From Klebsormidium nitens (taxonomy: Eukaryota > Streptophyta > Klebsormidiophyceae > Klebsormidiales > Klebsormidiaceae), in assembly GCA_000708835.1 (NCBI GenBank), contig DF237537.1, positions 1 through 54,057 of the forward strand: a stretch of DNA of 54,057 nucleotides, in the 5' to 3' direction. The notes under the pieces are model-generated. The model worked only from the letters and a program-made list of their open reading frames with translations, had not been told where the DNA came from and did not search any database. This document shows, in pieces, positions 24,601 through 35,359 of the stretch. The number at the start of each line of letters is the position of its first letter. The stretch's first letter is position 1. The position numbers and the translations under genes are program-made.

Positions 24601-25625
24601 GGTATGCAAGGGTGGTTTTATTGCTTTGCTGGCTCTCTCCTGCCTATTTGTACTTCTGTCGTAGAACGTTACCCACGTAACATTCGTCAGACCCTGCACT
24701 TTGAGCAAAGGACCAGAACCGGGCTTCAATGACAGCATCAGAGACTTATCATAAAGGGTGTCATCATCTGATCAGCGCAGAAGCAGAACTTTGGGAGCAA
24801 GAAACGCTGTACATCAATTGAAGCCCACCTGAATCGCTGCGCTCCATTTGACAAAGCACGCCGTCACATCGAAGCCTCCACTCACGGTTGTGAGCCCCGC
24901 TTGCACGAATCGGTGCAAGGGGGAGGCTTCAGGGGACGAGGAAAGCGGCACGGCAGCTGCCGCAGACGCAGTGGCCCTCACGGATGTTTTCCTTTTACGG
25001 AGGTCCATGGGTAATTGGTGGTGGCCCTGCAAGAATGTATTTTTAAAATCTGGGTTCGCATGGTTTTGAGATTTAACACGGGATCCTAACGTCCTGGTCA
25101 GACTGCTCTTGTTGCCAGAAATGCAGATTAGGTGGCGGACCGATCCATCATGGAGCTATCTTGTCCTCTAGCTATCTAGGCCCAGATCATGCGTCCAATT
25201 GACCGTAGGCCAGACTTTTCATTCGCCAAGCTGAGATCCATTGGACAGCAAGAATGTGGATCAGACTCGTTGAACCTGACCAATGCATGAGAAAATCGTC
25301 CTGTGATCATTTGCCCCTGACAAAATGCTGCCAATCTTTCCCAGAAGTGCCTCAGATCTCAATCCTGAGCAAGCACCAGTCAAGGACTTGATGTGATGAG
25401 CTTCTTCAATTCCAGAGGACATGGTAGGAATTGGCCCCTCACCAGCTTGAACAGAGTCTCAGCGTTCCCAGCTCTGCGCTTGAGCACACCTCCGTGCTCC
25501 AGAGAAATGTTTCTTCTTGGATCAGCCACTCCCCTCTGCAATGCAAGCCCTGGCTTGGGGGCCTTTTCTGAGCAAGGGTGAGCTGAGCAGAGCGCCTGAG
25601 AGCGAGCTCTAGCAACGGCCTTCAT
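15602..25625 (-). CDS. Divergent cytochrome P450-like protein with plastid-type N-terminus, ten exons
   Basis: Exons in coding order are 25625-25443, 25026-24829, 23476-23291, 21758-21688, 21330-21201, 19705-19606, 19217-19150, 18186-17968, 16954-16746 and 15770-15602. All are GT-AG with matching phases, giving 510 aa, the usual P450 length. Residues 1-75 are basic and Ser/Ala-rich with no early membrane anchor, which suggests a transit peptide. The K-helix ExxR is E400-AM-R403 (YEAMRAHPP). The heme loop is ASFGPENFGRQCPGR, with thiolate Cys482. The I-helix position reads AAIPGPATF (about 364-372): Gly and Thr are there, but the usual acidic residue is not. Loss of that acid is known in CYP74-type P450s, which rearrange hydroperoxides rather than activate oxygen. 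The tail (VDVTRPNLAAHVLNF) also resembles P450 domains of linoleate diol synthase fusions. I infer oxylipin-type chemistry at modest confidence. The stretch from I-helix to ExxR is short. The gene diverges from PPR-like gene B. Confidence 0.8.
16370..16800 (-). repeat. Duplicated 3' edge of P450-1 exon 9
   Basis: The true exon 9 donor edge (plus strand TACGTAAGGGCGTCCGCATG, then CACCGACGGATCCTTGCTGG, from 16744) has a decayed copy about 370 bp further into the intron (near 16390-16435: GGTGCGTGCACGTGTACGGA, then CGAATCCTTGCCGG). The copied stretch still encodes a shadow of the exon end (AGKDSSVHVH versus ASKDPSVHAD). Confidence 0.6.
17567..18045 (-). repeat. Four-copy array of the 3' edge of P450-1 exon 8
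   Basis: The true edge begins near 17962 (plus strand ACCCACCTTAAAGGAGCTCG, then GGAGGAGTGCCGTCGTATAC, then GAGATGAAGGTCGCCGGCCC). Decayed copies begin near 17826, 17692 and 17567, a spacing of about 125-137 bp. The nearest copy keeps the donor (ACCCACCTT on plus), and the older ones are more diverged. Each copy includes about 65 bp of exon end with the I-helix codons. Confidence 0.7.
20385..21260 (-). repeat. Nine-copy tandem array of the 3' edge of P450-1 exon 5
   Basis: The true donor edge is near 21184-21250 (plus strand CAGGGGGCAGTTTCTCACCT, then CATCTTTGCCCCTCGCAACG, then ACCGCCTCGCTCGT). Copies begin near 21091, 20979, 20869, 20769, 20671, 20571, 20467 and 20388. The period is about 93-112 bp. 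Each carries a G-run, the donor (CTCACC or a variant on plus), the codons for SEAVVARGKDE and often the upstream codons (GTCCATCAACAGGGCC on plus). Most copies keep the donor GT. The copies near 20998 and 20483 appear to have lost it. No acceptor precedes the copies, so they are extra donors rather than full cassette exons. Confidence 0.8.
22398..23179. mobile_element. Terminal-inverted-repeat element with AACCTAGG subterminal repeats
   Basis: The ends are CCACAGGGAGGATTGGTC (22398-22415) and the reverse complement of CCACAGGGGGGATTGGTC (23162-23179), 17 of 18 matching. Inside each end lie clusters of AACCTAGGTT and variants (22415-22630 and 23000-23155), a layout like the subterminal transposase sites of hAT or CACTA elements. 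The CAGGG terminus is hAT-like, but I find no convincing 8-bp target duplication. The 782-bp element has no long open frame, so it is non-autonomous. It sits in the intron between exons 4 and 3 of P450-1. Confidence 0.7.
22698..22770 (+). other. Degenerate tRNA-like / Pol III box A-B segment
   Basis: TAGTAGAGTGG near 22700 fits the Pol III A box (TRGYNNARNNG), and GGCTCGAACCC near 22748 fits a B box with one mismatch. A stem GAGGG/CCCTC flanks the B box, but with a six-base loop. There is no acceptor-stem pairing. It is therefore not a functional tRNA gene. It could be a tRNA relic or a SINE-type head carried within the inverted-repeat element. Confidence 0.3.
23430..23960 (-). repeat. Array of decayed copies of the 5' edge of P450-1 exon 3
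   Basis: The true acceptor edge is near 23445-23495 (plus strand AAGAAGTTGGGGTGCTTCAG, then TAGGAATATCTGTAACAAAG). Copies lie near 23645-23700 (AAGAACTTGCGGTGCTTCAA, then GAGGGAAATCTGTAGCAAGA) and 23913-23955 (AAAAGCTGGGGTGCTTCATT, then GGGGAGATCTGCAAAG). A further short acceptor-only copy lies near 23706-23736. All lie in the intron upstream of the exon, and translation of the copies still gives LLKH.KF/NFLTK. Confidence 0.7.
24511..24600. repeat. G-rich minisatellite
   Basis: A short low-complexity tract of repeated GGTTTGGGG and GGGTTTGAGG units with two copies of ATGGCATGGTTTGGGG or a close variant. It lies in an intron of P450-1. Runs of four or more G could form quadruplex structures, which is inference. 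Confidence 0.5.
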
Positions 25626-26717
25626 GGTGTTCCCCTGCACACGTGAACCATGCAGAACGTCTTGATCTGCGGGGACAAGAAACTTCACAAGCTAGCCCGC
25701 CGCCCGGGCATCAAAGCCTTGCTTCGACGTGCATTATGCATCTCTTCAAGTGGTCTTCTCGCATGTGAGGCTCCTGTCCGTCGATGACGAGCGGAGATCA
25801 TCTGACGCCGCCGACGCCGCCGGTGACGGCATTGAAACAGAACCTTAATTTTCAAGAAGTCCTTTAAACCGTCAGATGAAGTCAGACAAATTATCGACGG
25901 GAAAAGGCGCGATGGCGAAATCCGATCGATCTCAGCCAGTCCGACGGCGCGCGCGGCGATTGGCCGTTGAGACGGTGGCCGGAGAATGCGTTGAAGCAGT
26001 TTCCCACCGTCGGACTTTAAGTTTCGGTATTTCTCGATCTAGTGAACAGCAAGCCCAGTGAACAGTAAGCGTTTTGGGGTTACAAAAACCCTAACCAAAT
26101 GAAACACCCGCTCCGCACCCGTACCCACCCTAACCCCCTAACTAACCCTACCCGTCTCCGTTACTGTTCACTGGCTGTTACTGTTCACTACCGGTACATC
26201 GATCGGAATGGACTTTCGTCCCGCCGGCAGCCCCCCGGTTCTGTCGGCTCGGTACCGATAATCCGGTACGTACCGGTTCTCGGTACCAGCCTGAGGTAGT
26301 CGGCATTTGGCTCCACCATTCACGTACCGGCCTGCATTTTTTGCCGGCCAGCCAGCCGGGGCCCGGGGGGTGCCATGCATCGGCACCGGCCGGGGTCCCT
26401 TCTCGGACTCGTTCTCGGCCAGGTTCTCTTGCCGGCTGTGCAGTGTGGGAATTTAGAAACCCTGGAGCTTTGAAGCGCAGATTGCTGTACGGTACTCAGA
26501 CTGCAGCGCTAGACAGGCTTCCTTTCGCTCTTCCTGTTTTACTACTTTTAGTGCCAGAAGCTGTAGCCAGTGTATGAAGTGTAGGACAGAGTGCTCATGA
26601 AAGCAAACTTCAGAGGTTGAAAGGTGGAGAGTTCTGAGGAGGCGCGTTTTGAGGTGGCTGCAGATTGATCGGTTTGCAGCTAGGAGGGACCCAGATTGCA
26701 GGATCATTGCATGCCAG
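25626..26717. promoter_or_regulatory. Divergent intergenic region between P450-1 and PPR-like gene B
   Basis: It holds the upstream regions of both genes. It includes a small inverted-repeat element (26041-26189). Its right end is probably the non-coding first exon of PPR-like gene B, ending at a donor TGCCAG|GTAAGC (26717/26718). No coding exon is recognised. Confidence 0.4.
26041..26189. mobile_element. Small MITE with AGTGAACAGTAA-type terminal inverted repeats
   Basis: The left end carries AGTGAACAGCAAGCCCAGTG, then AACAGTAA. The right end is the inverse (GTTACTGTTCACTGGCTGTT, then ACTGTTCAC), so each terminus holds two tandem copies of the motif. The 149-bp interior contains a C-rich core (26107-26157) that is also present, inverted, at 36231-36281 inside P450-2. 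Confidence 0.65.
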
Positions 26718-27392
26718 GTAAGCAGACCAGCTTACACATAATGAACATAAATTGCCTCTTGATTTTATGGTTTTGCCTTCCCTTCTCTACATTTGAGGGC
26801 TGGTTTCTGTTCCTCAGTTTCTTGATTAGCATTTGGAACGCATTTGTTGATTTGTGGACGTCAATAGAAACATTCAGGCTCCAGGTACTTGAAGCTCAGA
26901 GAATCTTTCTGTTGGCCTGTCCCTCACCTTTTCCCCAGCTCAGAGTATGTACAAGCTGCTTTAATCAAGACACTGTCACAAAACGGTTTTGGGGGCTGCG
27001 ACTTCTGGGTCAATATGGGAGGGACAGAGACACATGCCTTGACACCTGTTTGTGCTTGCTGGCCTAACCAAATAGGGCCTCAATTCATCGATAGACGTGT
27101 GTATTGCTTCCAGCTGGCTGGAGTCAATCTAACAATCCAGCCTCGCCTTGAACCCCCGGCTGCACGATAGATCAGTCTGTGTCAGTCAACATTTCACACG
27201 CCGCAGCCAGAATTCCTGGTTGACCCCAAGCTGTTGGAACGCAACACATGCATGTAGTGGCCTCAAGTCTCTTACATGCTGATATGCAATCTCTACCATC
27301 GGTCCAGACATTGGTTTAGAAACAACCTGTTCAGGCTATGTATGACTCTGAGTGAGAGTCCCTGATCAGGTTCAGTTCCTTGATATGTGCAG
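26718..27392 (+). other. Probable 5'UTR intron of PPR-like gene B
   Basis: Donor GTAAGC at 26718 and acceptor GTGCAG ending at 27392, 27 bases before the ATG. The position and flanks parallel the 5'UTR intron proposed for gene A. An open frame running through part of it (26696-27067) has no recognisable domain and I do not treat it as coding. Confidence 0.4.
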
Positions 27393-27419
27393 AGTGGAGC
27401 AAAGCCGCACAAGTCAAAG

Positions 27420-30400
27420 ATGGCGCTGACTATCATCGGCCGCTGCCTGAGCTGGGTGGGTAGGCGAGTCGCAGCTTGCCCCGTTGGACTTACATTCTTT
27501 GACAGAGCCCATGACTGCGGGCTTGAAGGGGTTGGAAGCAGTATTGACAGGTTCAGGCAATTGGGCAAAGGCGACCCATTGGGATCAGGGCAAATTCCAG
27601 CCTGTACGAGCATCCTGCTGCCTGCATGCGCAGTCTCTGCTCATGTGCATCTGCACACATTCGCCTCTGCTGCAGTAGAGCATGGAGTACGAGACGCCAA
27701 TGGATCTGCAGGGCAAAGGCTCGGCCAACCTATAAGGTGGGAGGTCAGAAAAGGGGCACTAGCTGATCGTGAGTTACGGAAGCCAAAAGAAAGTGGCTTT
27801 TTTTGGGCGGGTGTTACGGAGGAATTCTACCTGCAAGTCAAGGGTTGGCCAGTTGATGTGGATCTCAGTGACAAACTAAAGGATGGGCGGATAGCAGGCA
27901 TGCCAATTGATGCAAAGCTTGTCCAGGCGGTTCTCAATCTGGTTGCAAGTGGTGGAGTAAATTCTTCGTTTGTTTACACCCATTTAGCAGAGGAGGCAGA
28001 AGGGGCAGTGGGGATTGCCACCGGTTTATTCACACCCAAGCCACGTATTTTCGAGCTTCTAGAGTGCAGCTCTGAAGATGCAAAGCGGGCCCTGAACCTT
28101 TTTGATTGGTGGCAGGGCAAACACCCTAAGACGCCGCAGCTCTTGTTGCTGAGACCGCTTGTTAGGGCGCTCCAAAGGGGGGGCCTGCACAATGAGCTGG
28201 AAGCAGTTTGGAAGACCTACAAGGTGCCAGCAACACAAGACAATTTCTTTGTTCTAGATATGTGCTCGGCCTTTTTAAGACTCGGAATGTATGACACCGT
28301 CCTTGCGGTGCATCTGGAGGCAATCCAGAACCAATCAATGCTTGTTGGAGAGTGAATGACATCTTAGTGCGAGCAATGTGCGCAAAGCACGCTTCTGCAG
28401 AGGAAATCTGGGCATTTTACAAAGGTATGGTGGAAGTCACGGGGTGGGGGCTGTACAGCACTGGTTATGTGGCACTCCTTGAAGCAGGAATTACTGTGGC
28501 ACAGATTGGAAGCCTGGTCTACAAGCACCCCAGTCATATACTACACCGCCTGGTCTCCGCACTCACATTTCTTGCAAGGAAAGACGAGGTTGGAGTTATT
28601 GCTAGTGAGCTTATCCAAGTTGACCAACCCATCTTTGATAACAACAGCGTTGTGCTAACCCTTGCGTCTTTGATAGAGGCCGGTTTTGAGACAGAGGCAC
28701 AGAGACTCGCAGACCTCCAGTTTGAAAAGCATGGCGTAAGGCTGGATGTGGCGCTTGAATCTAAGATAAGTCAGAAGCATACGGACTGTCTGGGTGGAGT
28801 CAAGTCGTACGAGTTGCTGTTAAAGTTAGAGGGGCCGCACCGAGCGAGCCTTCCCGTACAAGCGGCACTCATCTTGCATTGCTACTTTCCGATCAAGCAG
28901 ACGGACAAAATGTGGGAGGTGAGCACTCATCTAAGTTGGGCTCTTCTCCCCGCTATTTGTCATTTTCCTTGCCTTTATGTTGCTCCCTCAAGGCTTAAAA
29001 TGCTAGAAGCATACTTCATGACAAGGGAATGTCAGAGGTGACATTCTGCTGGCTTCACGGGACTTCTGAATGTGCATTTGTGAACAGTGGCCTTTTTTCA
29101 CGTGTCCTGCTCTAGCCTTTAATACAGAGGGACTCCCTTTGCTCATTTGACGTCGTCTCAAAAGATATTATACCAACAGCTAGATGCAATGCAAAATTCC
29201 AATCGAGTGATCAAGTAACTAGACATTAGGAGAGCAGGCCGTCAGAGGTGCTATAGCTTGGTTGATAGCTCAGTACATAACCCCTCCCAAACTATCTATT
29301 TACATAAACGGGCTTCTTCTTGCAAAGTTCTGGCCAACCACCTGCATTCTGAAACCTCGTTGAAAAGGCGTCAACCAAATAATTTTCAGCCCGGCCTACA
29401 GTCGTATAATATATCTTTGATGGGCAATGAAGAAAGTGCTTCAAAGCGTTCCGGCTTGAACAGACCTCTTGTCAAAAACCCTTGTTTGACATGACTCCAT
29501 CAAAGCTCACAGGACTTCACCCTACACAAAACGGGTGAACGGCCACGTCAGATGTAGCGCTTCTACGCTTTACATCGCTTGACACCCTTTTTCGAGGTCT
29601 GCGCAGGCATACCAGCTTGGCAAGGGGTTCGACGGCAACTTTGACACCACCGTGATGCGGTACATGTTGTATGAGCTGACGGCGGCCGATCGAATTGCGA
29701 ACGCCGAAGAGGTGCTCGAGGACTATTACAGGATCCGCCGCGACAGCCGGAATAGGCTTGAAGAACTTGGGGACGGCGTCTTTACGAGGTGGGCGTCTAA
29801 TGGGTTGCCAAGTGTCGGTTCATATTAGGATTTGACCACCTTTCCGGTTGTGTGCTTGCTATTCTCCTGTCTCTCCCCTTTCTTTTCGTTTGAAAATGTA
29901 GTCTTTGTCTCTCAAAGCTGTGAGCTTTGCTGCCCTAATTCTGGTCAAGCCAACTCTTTATCCCATTGTATCGCCTTCGCATGTCTTTGCGGCTTTGCTT
30001 CTGCCTTCTTTGCTTTCTTCTTGCCCGATTTTGGCCATTTTCGTGGTGCTCTCTCCAAGACTTGTCTGCTTTCACCTTGTCTGCTGCCAGGATTCCTCTT
30101 TAGCCTCCACATTGACCCCAATGTACTCAACGAGCCGCTTAGAATCCCCCTCTGCTCGACCTCCTTCGAGGTCCCGCAATTTTGAGCGGGGAACTATAAC
30201 ATCAGGCAAAAGCAAGTCGAACGTCTCTGTGTTGGTGATTCAGCCCAAACAATTCTTAAGCACAAGGTTACTCCACCAAGGTAAAAGTTGTCCTCAATTC
30301 AGCAAAACGGAATCCCAACCTTGAAACTTTTGAAACTTTTCAATTGATGGATGCACGAGGCTAAGATTGGATCTTATCAACTTGGACGTTGCGCTCAGGT

Positions 30401-30691
30401 CTGATAAGCGTCTTTCCTATATGAATCAGCCTTTTTGAAATGTACATGAGGGATGGGCGGCCGCAGAAGGTAGTTGACATGGTTCGGCAGACCGTCGAAG
30501 AGGGGTACCGGATCAAGCGCTCAGTGGTAAACTTTTGGGGCATGAGCGTCAGAAAAGCGGGGTTTAGAAATGAGGCGAAGCAGATTGACATTGCAATTGG
30601 TGAACGGAAAGGGCGGAGGCGGCTGCAACCGTGGAAAAAGCAGGAAGCTAGGGCACTCGGGGCAGCGATGCGGGGTCGGGAATCAAGTTGA
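27420..30691 (+). CDS. PPR-like organellar protein (gene B), paralogue of A, with a one-base deletion
   Basis: Exons are 27420-28918, 29607-29788 and 30430-30691, with the same junctions and phases as gene A (GAG|GTGAGC, AG|GTGGGC). The N-terminus MALTIIGRCLSWVGRR matches MALNLFARSLSWGGRT of A and looks like a targeting peptide. The repeat body aligns throughout (for example FDWWQGKHPKTPQLLLLRPL versus FNWQQSQNTETPQLMLLNPL). Exon 1 is 1499 bp, one short of a multiple of three. The frame closes at a TGA near 28353 after IQNQSMLVGE, and the homologous sequence resumes one base out at NDILVRAMCAKH. So the copy is either a young pseudogene or the assembly has lost one base there. Everything else is intact, including the PPR-like C-terminal exon (FEMYMRDGRPQKVVDMVRQT). 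Role by homology: organellar RNA metabolism. Confidence 0.7.
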
Positions 30692-32231
30692 CCCGGTTGG
30701 CAATGCTTTTCACTGTCACCTTGCTTTGTAGTAAGTTCGTATAGATGGATCGAAAATCGTGTGTACTATAATGTATTCCCGCCACTGCTGGCCGCTCGAC
30801 TGGCAGACTCGTTTATTTGGCAAGGCAGCGATCGGAACAAGAATTTGGTAATGATCGGAACGTGATATTAGGTTTATGAGCAACATACTATGCACTGCCT
30901 ATCGTTAAGAGAGGCGGCCCCAATTACCGGTTGTTGTGTGTTGGATTCCTTCGCGAAAGTTGCTCACGAGATGACACCGACCATGACGCATATGCGCTCA
31001 CGCGCGCGCCCGGCGCTCCATTGGTATTTCGAGTTCAGGTCGGCATACCGAAAGACATTTCAACTTAATGCTTGCAATGCCATTGTTTTAGCTGAAGCCT
31101 ATATCATTAGAAGGCGGCCTCTTTCAATGCCAACTTGCATGATCATGAGATGTTCATGATTCAATTTAACTTACATTGCACTGCATACTACCGTATACGA
31201 TTGCCCGAATGGACCGTCAATCATTTCCAGGCAAAACTGTCATGATCATGTAATCCGGGCCGTCAAATCCGTCAATCCGGGCAAAACTAGTAGGTCGAAC
31301 TCAATGAAAGCATGATTCAATTGAGTTTTGTAATTTACTAAGGCGGCCGGGCCGGCCGCGCGGCGCTATTATTAACCACTATGCACACGGCGGGCTGGCA
31401 TATGCGGCTCCGCCCCGGCCTAGCCTCGATCAGAGGGGCCATCATTCAATATCCAAACGAACAATGATTCAGCTAAAAATAATGAAAACAAATATTCAAT
31501 ATCATCTTCTTGCCTAGGCTATTGAATTGTTGTTGTTGTATCGATAGAACATGATTCAAATGCTTGCTACGTACTGCCGGCACGGTTGCGATGTTGTGAC
31601 ACGGTGGTTGTTCGGCGATAACAATGATAGAATGTATGCTATGCTGCATGGAGATACTCAATGCCTGATCTGCGCGGCATGCCCAATCTGCACAATGTAT
31701 ATATCCGGCCGTCTCAAAAATTCTTACTGCGATCCAAGCGCTGGCCAGCTATAAGCATGCACGGTCACCCATTTCAAGGTTTGAAAGTACAATCTTTGCA
31801 TACAGTCTGATTGGTCCGACGCAACAAATTGGACAAACTCACCTGATAATGAAATGCACGTATGCAACTTTTCAACTTTACAACTTCAGGACGTGAAGTC
31901 ATGCGCCGCGAACATGCTTGTTACCGATCGTACAGACGCGCCCAGCCGTTGTGCACTCATGGGCCGGGCTCTACGAGGGCTCTACTAAGGACATCTCCTC
32001 TGGATCATAAATAAGCCTCCTTAACTTGAAGTTACAGGTTGCCAAGTTGAGCGGCCGTTCGATTTGTGGTTTTTATCAACAAGCTTATATAAGCCTGCTG
32101 CTCTTGATTTAATCAATGAATGTATTAATATGTACTCAGCCTTGCGGTCATTCGTGACTACTGTAGGACCTTCACGCGCGCGTTGACTCTAAACCGTGAC
32201 GGCCCACATAAGGACTTTACATCAATCATTA
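30692..32231. other. Convergent intergenic region, nothing supported
   Basis: Between the 3' ends of PPR-like gene B and P450-2. I see several GC-rich palindromic stretches (for example GGCCGGGCCGGCCGCGCGGC near 31344) but no coding exon or RNA gene. Confidence 0.4.
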
Positions 32232-33879
32232 CTACTCCATGTGTTGCCTTGCCGGATCGGTATTTTCGTGCTCTTGCCGCCGGACCGTGAAGCGCGCCTT
32301 GAGCGGCGTGCGAAGCGACACTTGCAGCCCCCAGTCCCGCTCCGTCATGTCGATGTCTTCGCCGTCGATCAGCTCGAAGTCAAACGCTGTGAAGACGAAT
32401 TTCGATGTGCTGGATCATATTGACGCGCAGTCGAAGCAGCGTATAAATTCGAGCGCTAAGGGAGGTTCTGGCCTTATAGTATGAGTTTCAACGGTACACG
32501 GGACAATGAGAAGCTAGCTGTAACAGCCCTTTTCCTTTGGAAAGTTCTTTGCGGAGGGGAGTCGAGATTCGTCTCCACGTGGCCTGGTAAATCTATTGAG
32601 CGTGCTTGATTCTCGAGACAAAGTCGATAGCCTAATGTTAACTCGGCGCGCTGGCATAATAAGCTCACGGATCTTTTTCAAAGGCAACACTACCAGTATA
32701 CGAGTATGTCAAGGAGGAGAAGCACTTCTGCCACATCCAAGTGGCCGACGATTCTAAAAACAAAGAGCGCAGACCCACAAGATACGGCGAAGCAAGGAAG
32801 TGGAAGGAACGGGGCGATTTCAGTGGTACCACGATCAGAACCGAATCACCTGAAAGTGCACAAAAGTGAGTCCAAAGCGCCAGCAGAGAAACAGCCCCGA
32901 GAGTTACAAGATTCATTACATAGAGGGAGTCTCGATTCTAAAGGATCGTGTTCAGGAGGAAAGTTGGGACCCAAAAGCGCGACAAGAATCAGGGAAAGTT
33001 GGTTTGAGTACGGCGCTCTCACTCTGGGCGATCCGAGCCACCGCTAGTTGCACCACCGTCAAGCCTTGAAGGATGCCGGGGCAGCCTCGTCGACCTGCAA
33101 CACAAGACCGCTCGTTTTAGGCTTCTGCATTTGAGAGAACGAAGCATTTCTTGATGTTGACGGGGCCGTCGGAATACAGACTTGCTTCGTTGTGATATGC
33201 GGCTGTTGGAGAACGGATATCCTCTTTGACGCCGCTGCGCAATAAGCAGGTTTCTGGGTGCGGTGAGAAACCGTGTGGTAAAAAAAGCAGCCAGTTGAGA
33301 ACCGCTCGAATGGTCCTAGGTCTCGTTGAGTCGGAGATAGAAAGTACCTCAAGCGCGGTCTCAAATCGGGGAGCCCTTTTCTGCCAGTTCTCTTTTCGTT
33401 GTTAGATGATGATGGCTTCAGAATAAGAGAAAGCCAGCGGGCGCGCCTGGTTTCAGGATTTCACGGGCCGCGTTGGAGAATAAGAGCTGCTCTCGGCCAC
33501 CGACATGCGCGAAAGCCACATTTTCTGCAGCTCTCTACAATACAGAATCTAGACTCTCCCTTTCTGAGTCGATCGATCGAGCACTTCACGAATCGGAAGA
33601 GGTCCCGTGTTCAAACAGGACGGATGTACAAGTTCGACCCTGAGTTCATTCACAGCGCCTCCTTGCCCCTAATCGGTAGCAAACTTACTCCAAGTCGCTC
33701 ATCCAAATGTCAACTCAGCCTTTCATTCGTATGTACGTTCGTAAGAACCCAGATCTTTATGCAGAGCAGAATGATAAGCCGCTCTGCGGATGCGAGTCTC
33801 ACCCGCGCCAAAGGGCGCCACCCGGATGTCCTTCCCGGTTATGTCGATGTCCTCGGTTAGGAAGCGCTCCGGCAGAAAC

Positions 33880-34470
33880 TCTTCCGCCCGTTCGAAGACG
33901 GTCGAGTCTCGAGACAGGCCCCGGGTATGCGCCACAATCTGCAAACGTACGCAAAGTTTTTGTCGATCTGCTGACTTGTTTTTCATTATACGAACGTGAA
34001 TGAGTCAGTTCAACCTTCCCACCAGTAAGCGCTCGCTCGGGCGGGAAACTGCTGCGCCTGAGAAAAGACGGCCGGATATCGAGGCAGGCCCCAAGTATGG
34101 GCCACAATCTGCACACGTATGCAGGCTCTTTTATCGGATCAGCTTACTCGTTCATTGATGGGTTTGATACGAATGAGTCGCCTTCATCTTAGAAAGGGCT
34201 CGGCAGGAACTCGTCCTTCGGGAATAAGGTCGGGTATCGAGGCAGGCCCCGGGTAGGCGCTCCAATCTGCACACCGCGTATATATGTCTTCGCAGACTTT
34301 AATCTTTTACAAGTTTCCGCGCTATACTCAAGCGGCTGGGGAGCGTTCGCTTTGCTGAGTCCAGACGGTAACTCGCTCCGATGGTTCCGGGGAAATCGAC
34401 GCGTAGAGAAAGAAGGACGGACTTCCAGATAAAGCCCAAGTAAGTGCCACGATTTGCATACGGTCTGTAT
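33880..34470 (-). repeat. Four-copy array of the 5' edge of P450-2 exon 9
   Basis: The true edge is near 33900-33950 (plus strand GAGACAGGCCCCGGGTATGC, then GCCACAATCTGCAAACG). Copies end near 34118 (GGCCCCAAGTATGGGCCACA, then ATCTGCACACG), 34274 (GGCCCCGGGTAGGCGCTCCA, then ATCTGCACACC) and 34460 (AAGCCCAAGTAAGTGCCACG, then ATTTGCATACGG). Spacing is about 155-185 bp. Three of the four keep the acceptor CAG on the minus strand, and the outermost reads CAA. Confidence 0.75.
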
Positions 34471-35359
34471 ACGTCGGTCTGCATACACTTTGCTGATCTG
34501 TCAACTGGTTTTATGCTAGGGGATTGGATGTCGAGCGTTTGATTGCAGATTTCACGTCAAGAGAAACAAGAACGCAAGGTGGGAGCATCTTATAAGGTTC
34601 CCGCACGAAGGGCCTGACTCAAGTGAAATTTCTAGCTGCCAAAAGCTACTTCGCCCATGTTATCGAACCTGCTCTGAGCGCCGAAAGCAAATCAATCGGA
34701 GCGAGTGAGCACTTTGGCACGGGTTCTCCTGCGCCTCATGCGTACTAGAACAGCTCATATGAGAACAAAGTTTCACAGTTGCAGACTCTTGCATGAAATC
34801 TGTCATGCCTTAATGTCCAAGAGAAATAACCCACCAGAGTCTGCGCCGGGATCCTGTAACCCGATATGGTCGTCTCGCGGTCGTTCATGTGGGGCCCCAA
34901 AAATGGGCCGATGCTCCGGTAGCGGAAGTGCTCCTTGATCACTGCGCGAAGCATCGAGCGGCTTGTATAAGCTTCTCAAAGTGGAAAGCAGCTTCTTAGC
35001 AAATATTGCAACCACCATTCAATCATAACAATACCTCTTTTGATAGTTCTGTGTGAAGCTCGAAAGGAAGAACGGGTTCCAGGGGAGGACGTTCTGAAAT
35101 CCCCTTCTTTCCATATTGAAACGGCTTCGTGCTCACCCGCCGCGCGTCTTATGGTCGGCTGTACCTCTCCTTAGTACTCTCAAGGAGTAGAGCAGCTTCC
35201 CCGGGTCGTCTCCACGCACCGCTTCCCCCTCATAAGACGGTTCAGATCTTACTTTTGCACCAGCTGGATGTGACGACGGCAGCGTTCCCCTCATAATCTC
35301 ACAGCGCCCTTTTCGCTTCAACATCGAACACTGTCATCGAGCCACTTCAGAGATCGTGT

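Noticed and set aside
26090-26160. Telomere-type CCCTAA repeat
   Set aside because: Only a few irregular CCCTAA units occur, inside a small inverted-repeat element that has a second dispersed copy.
26696-27067. A 123-aa hydrophobic open frame as a gene
   Set aside because: It overlaps the probable 5'UTR intron of PPR-like gene B, begins across a donor site and shows no domain.
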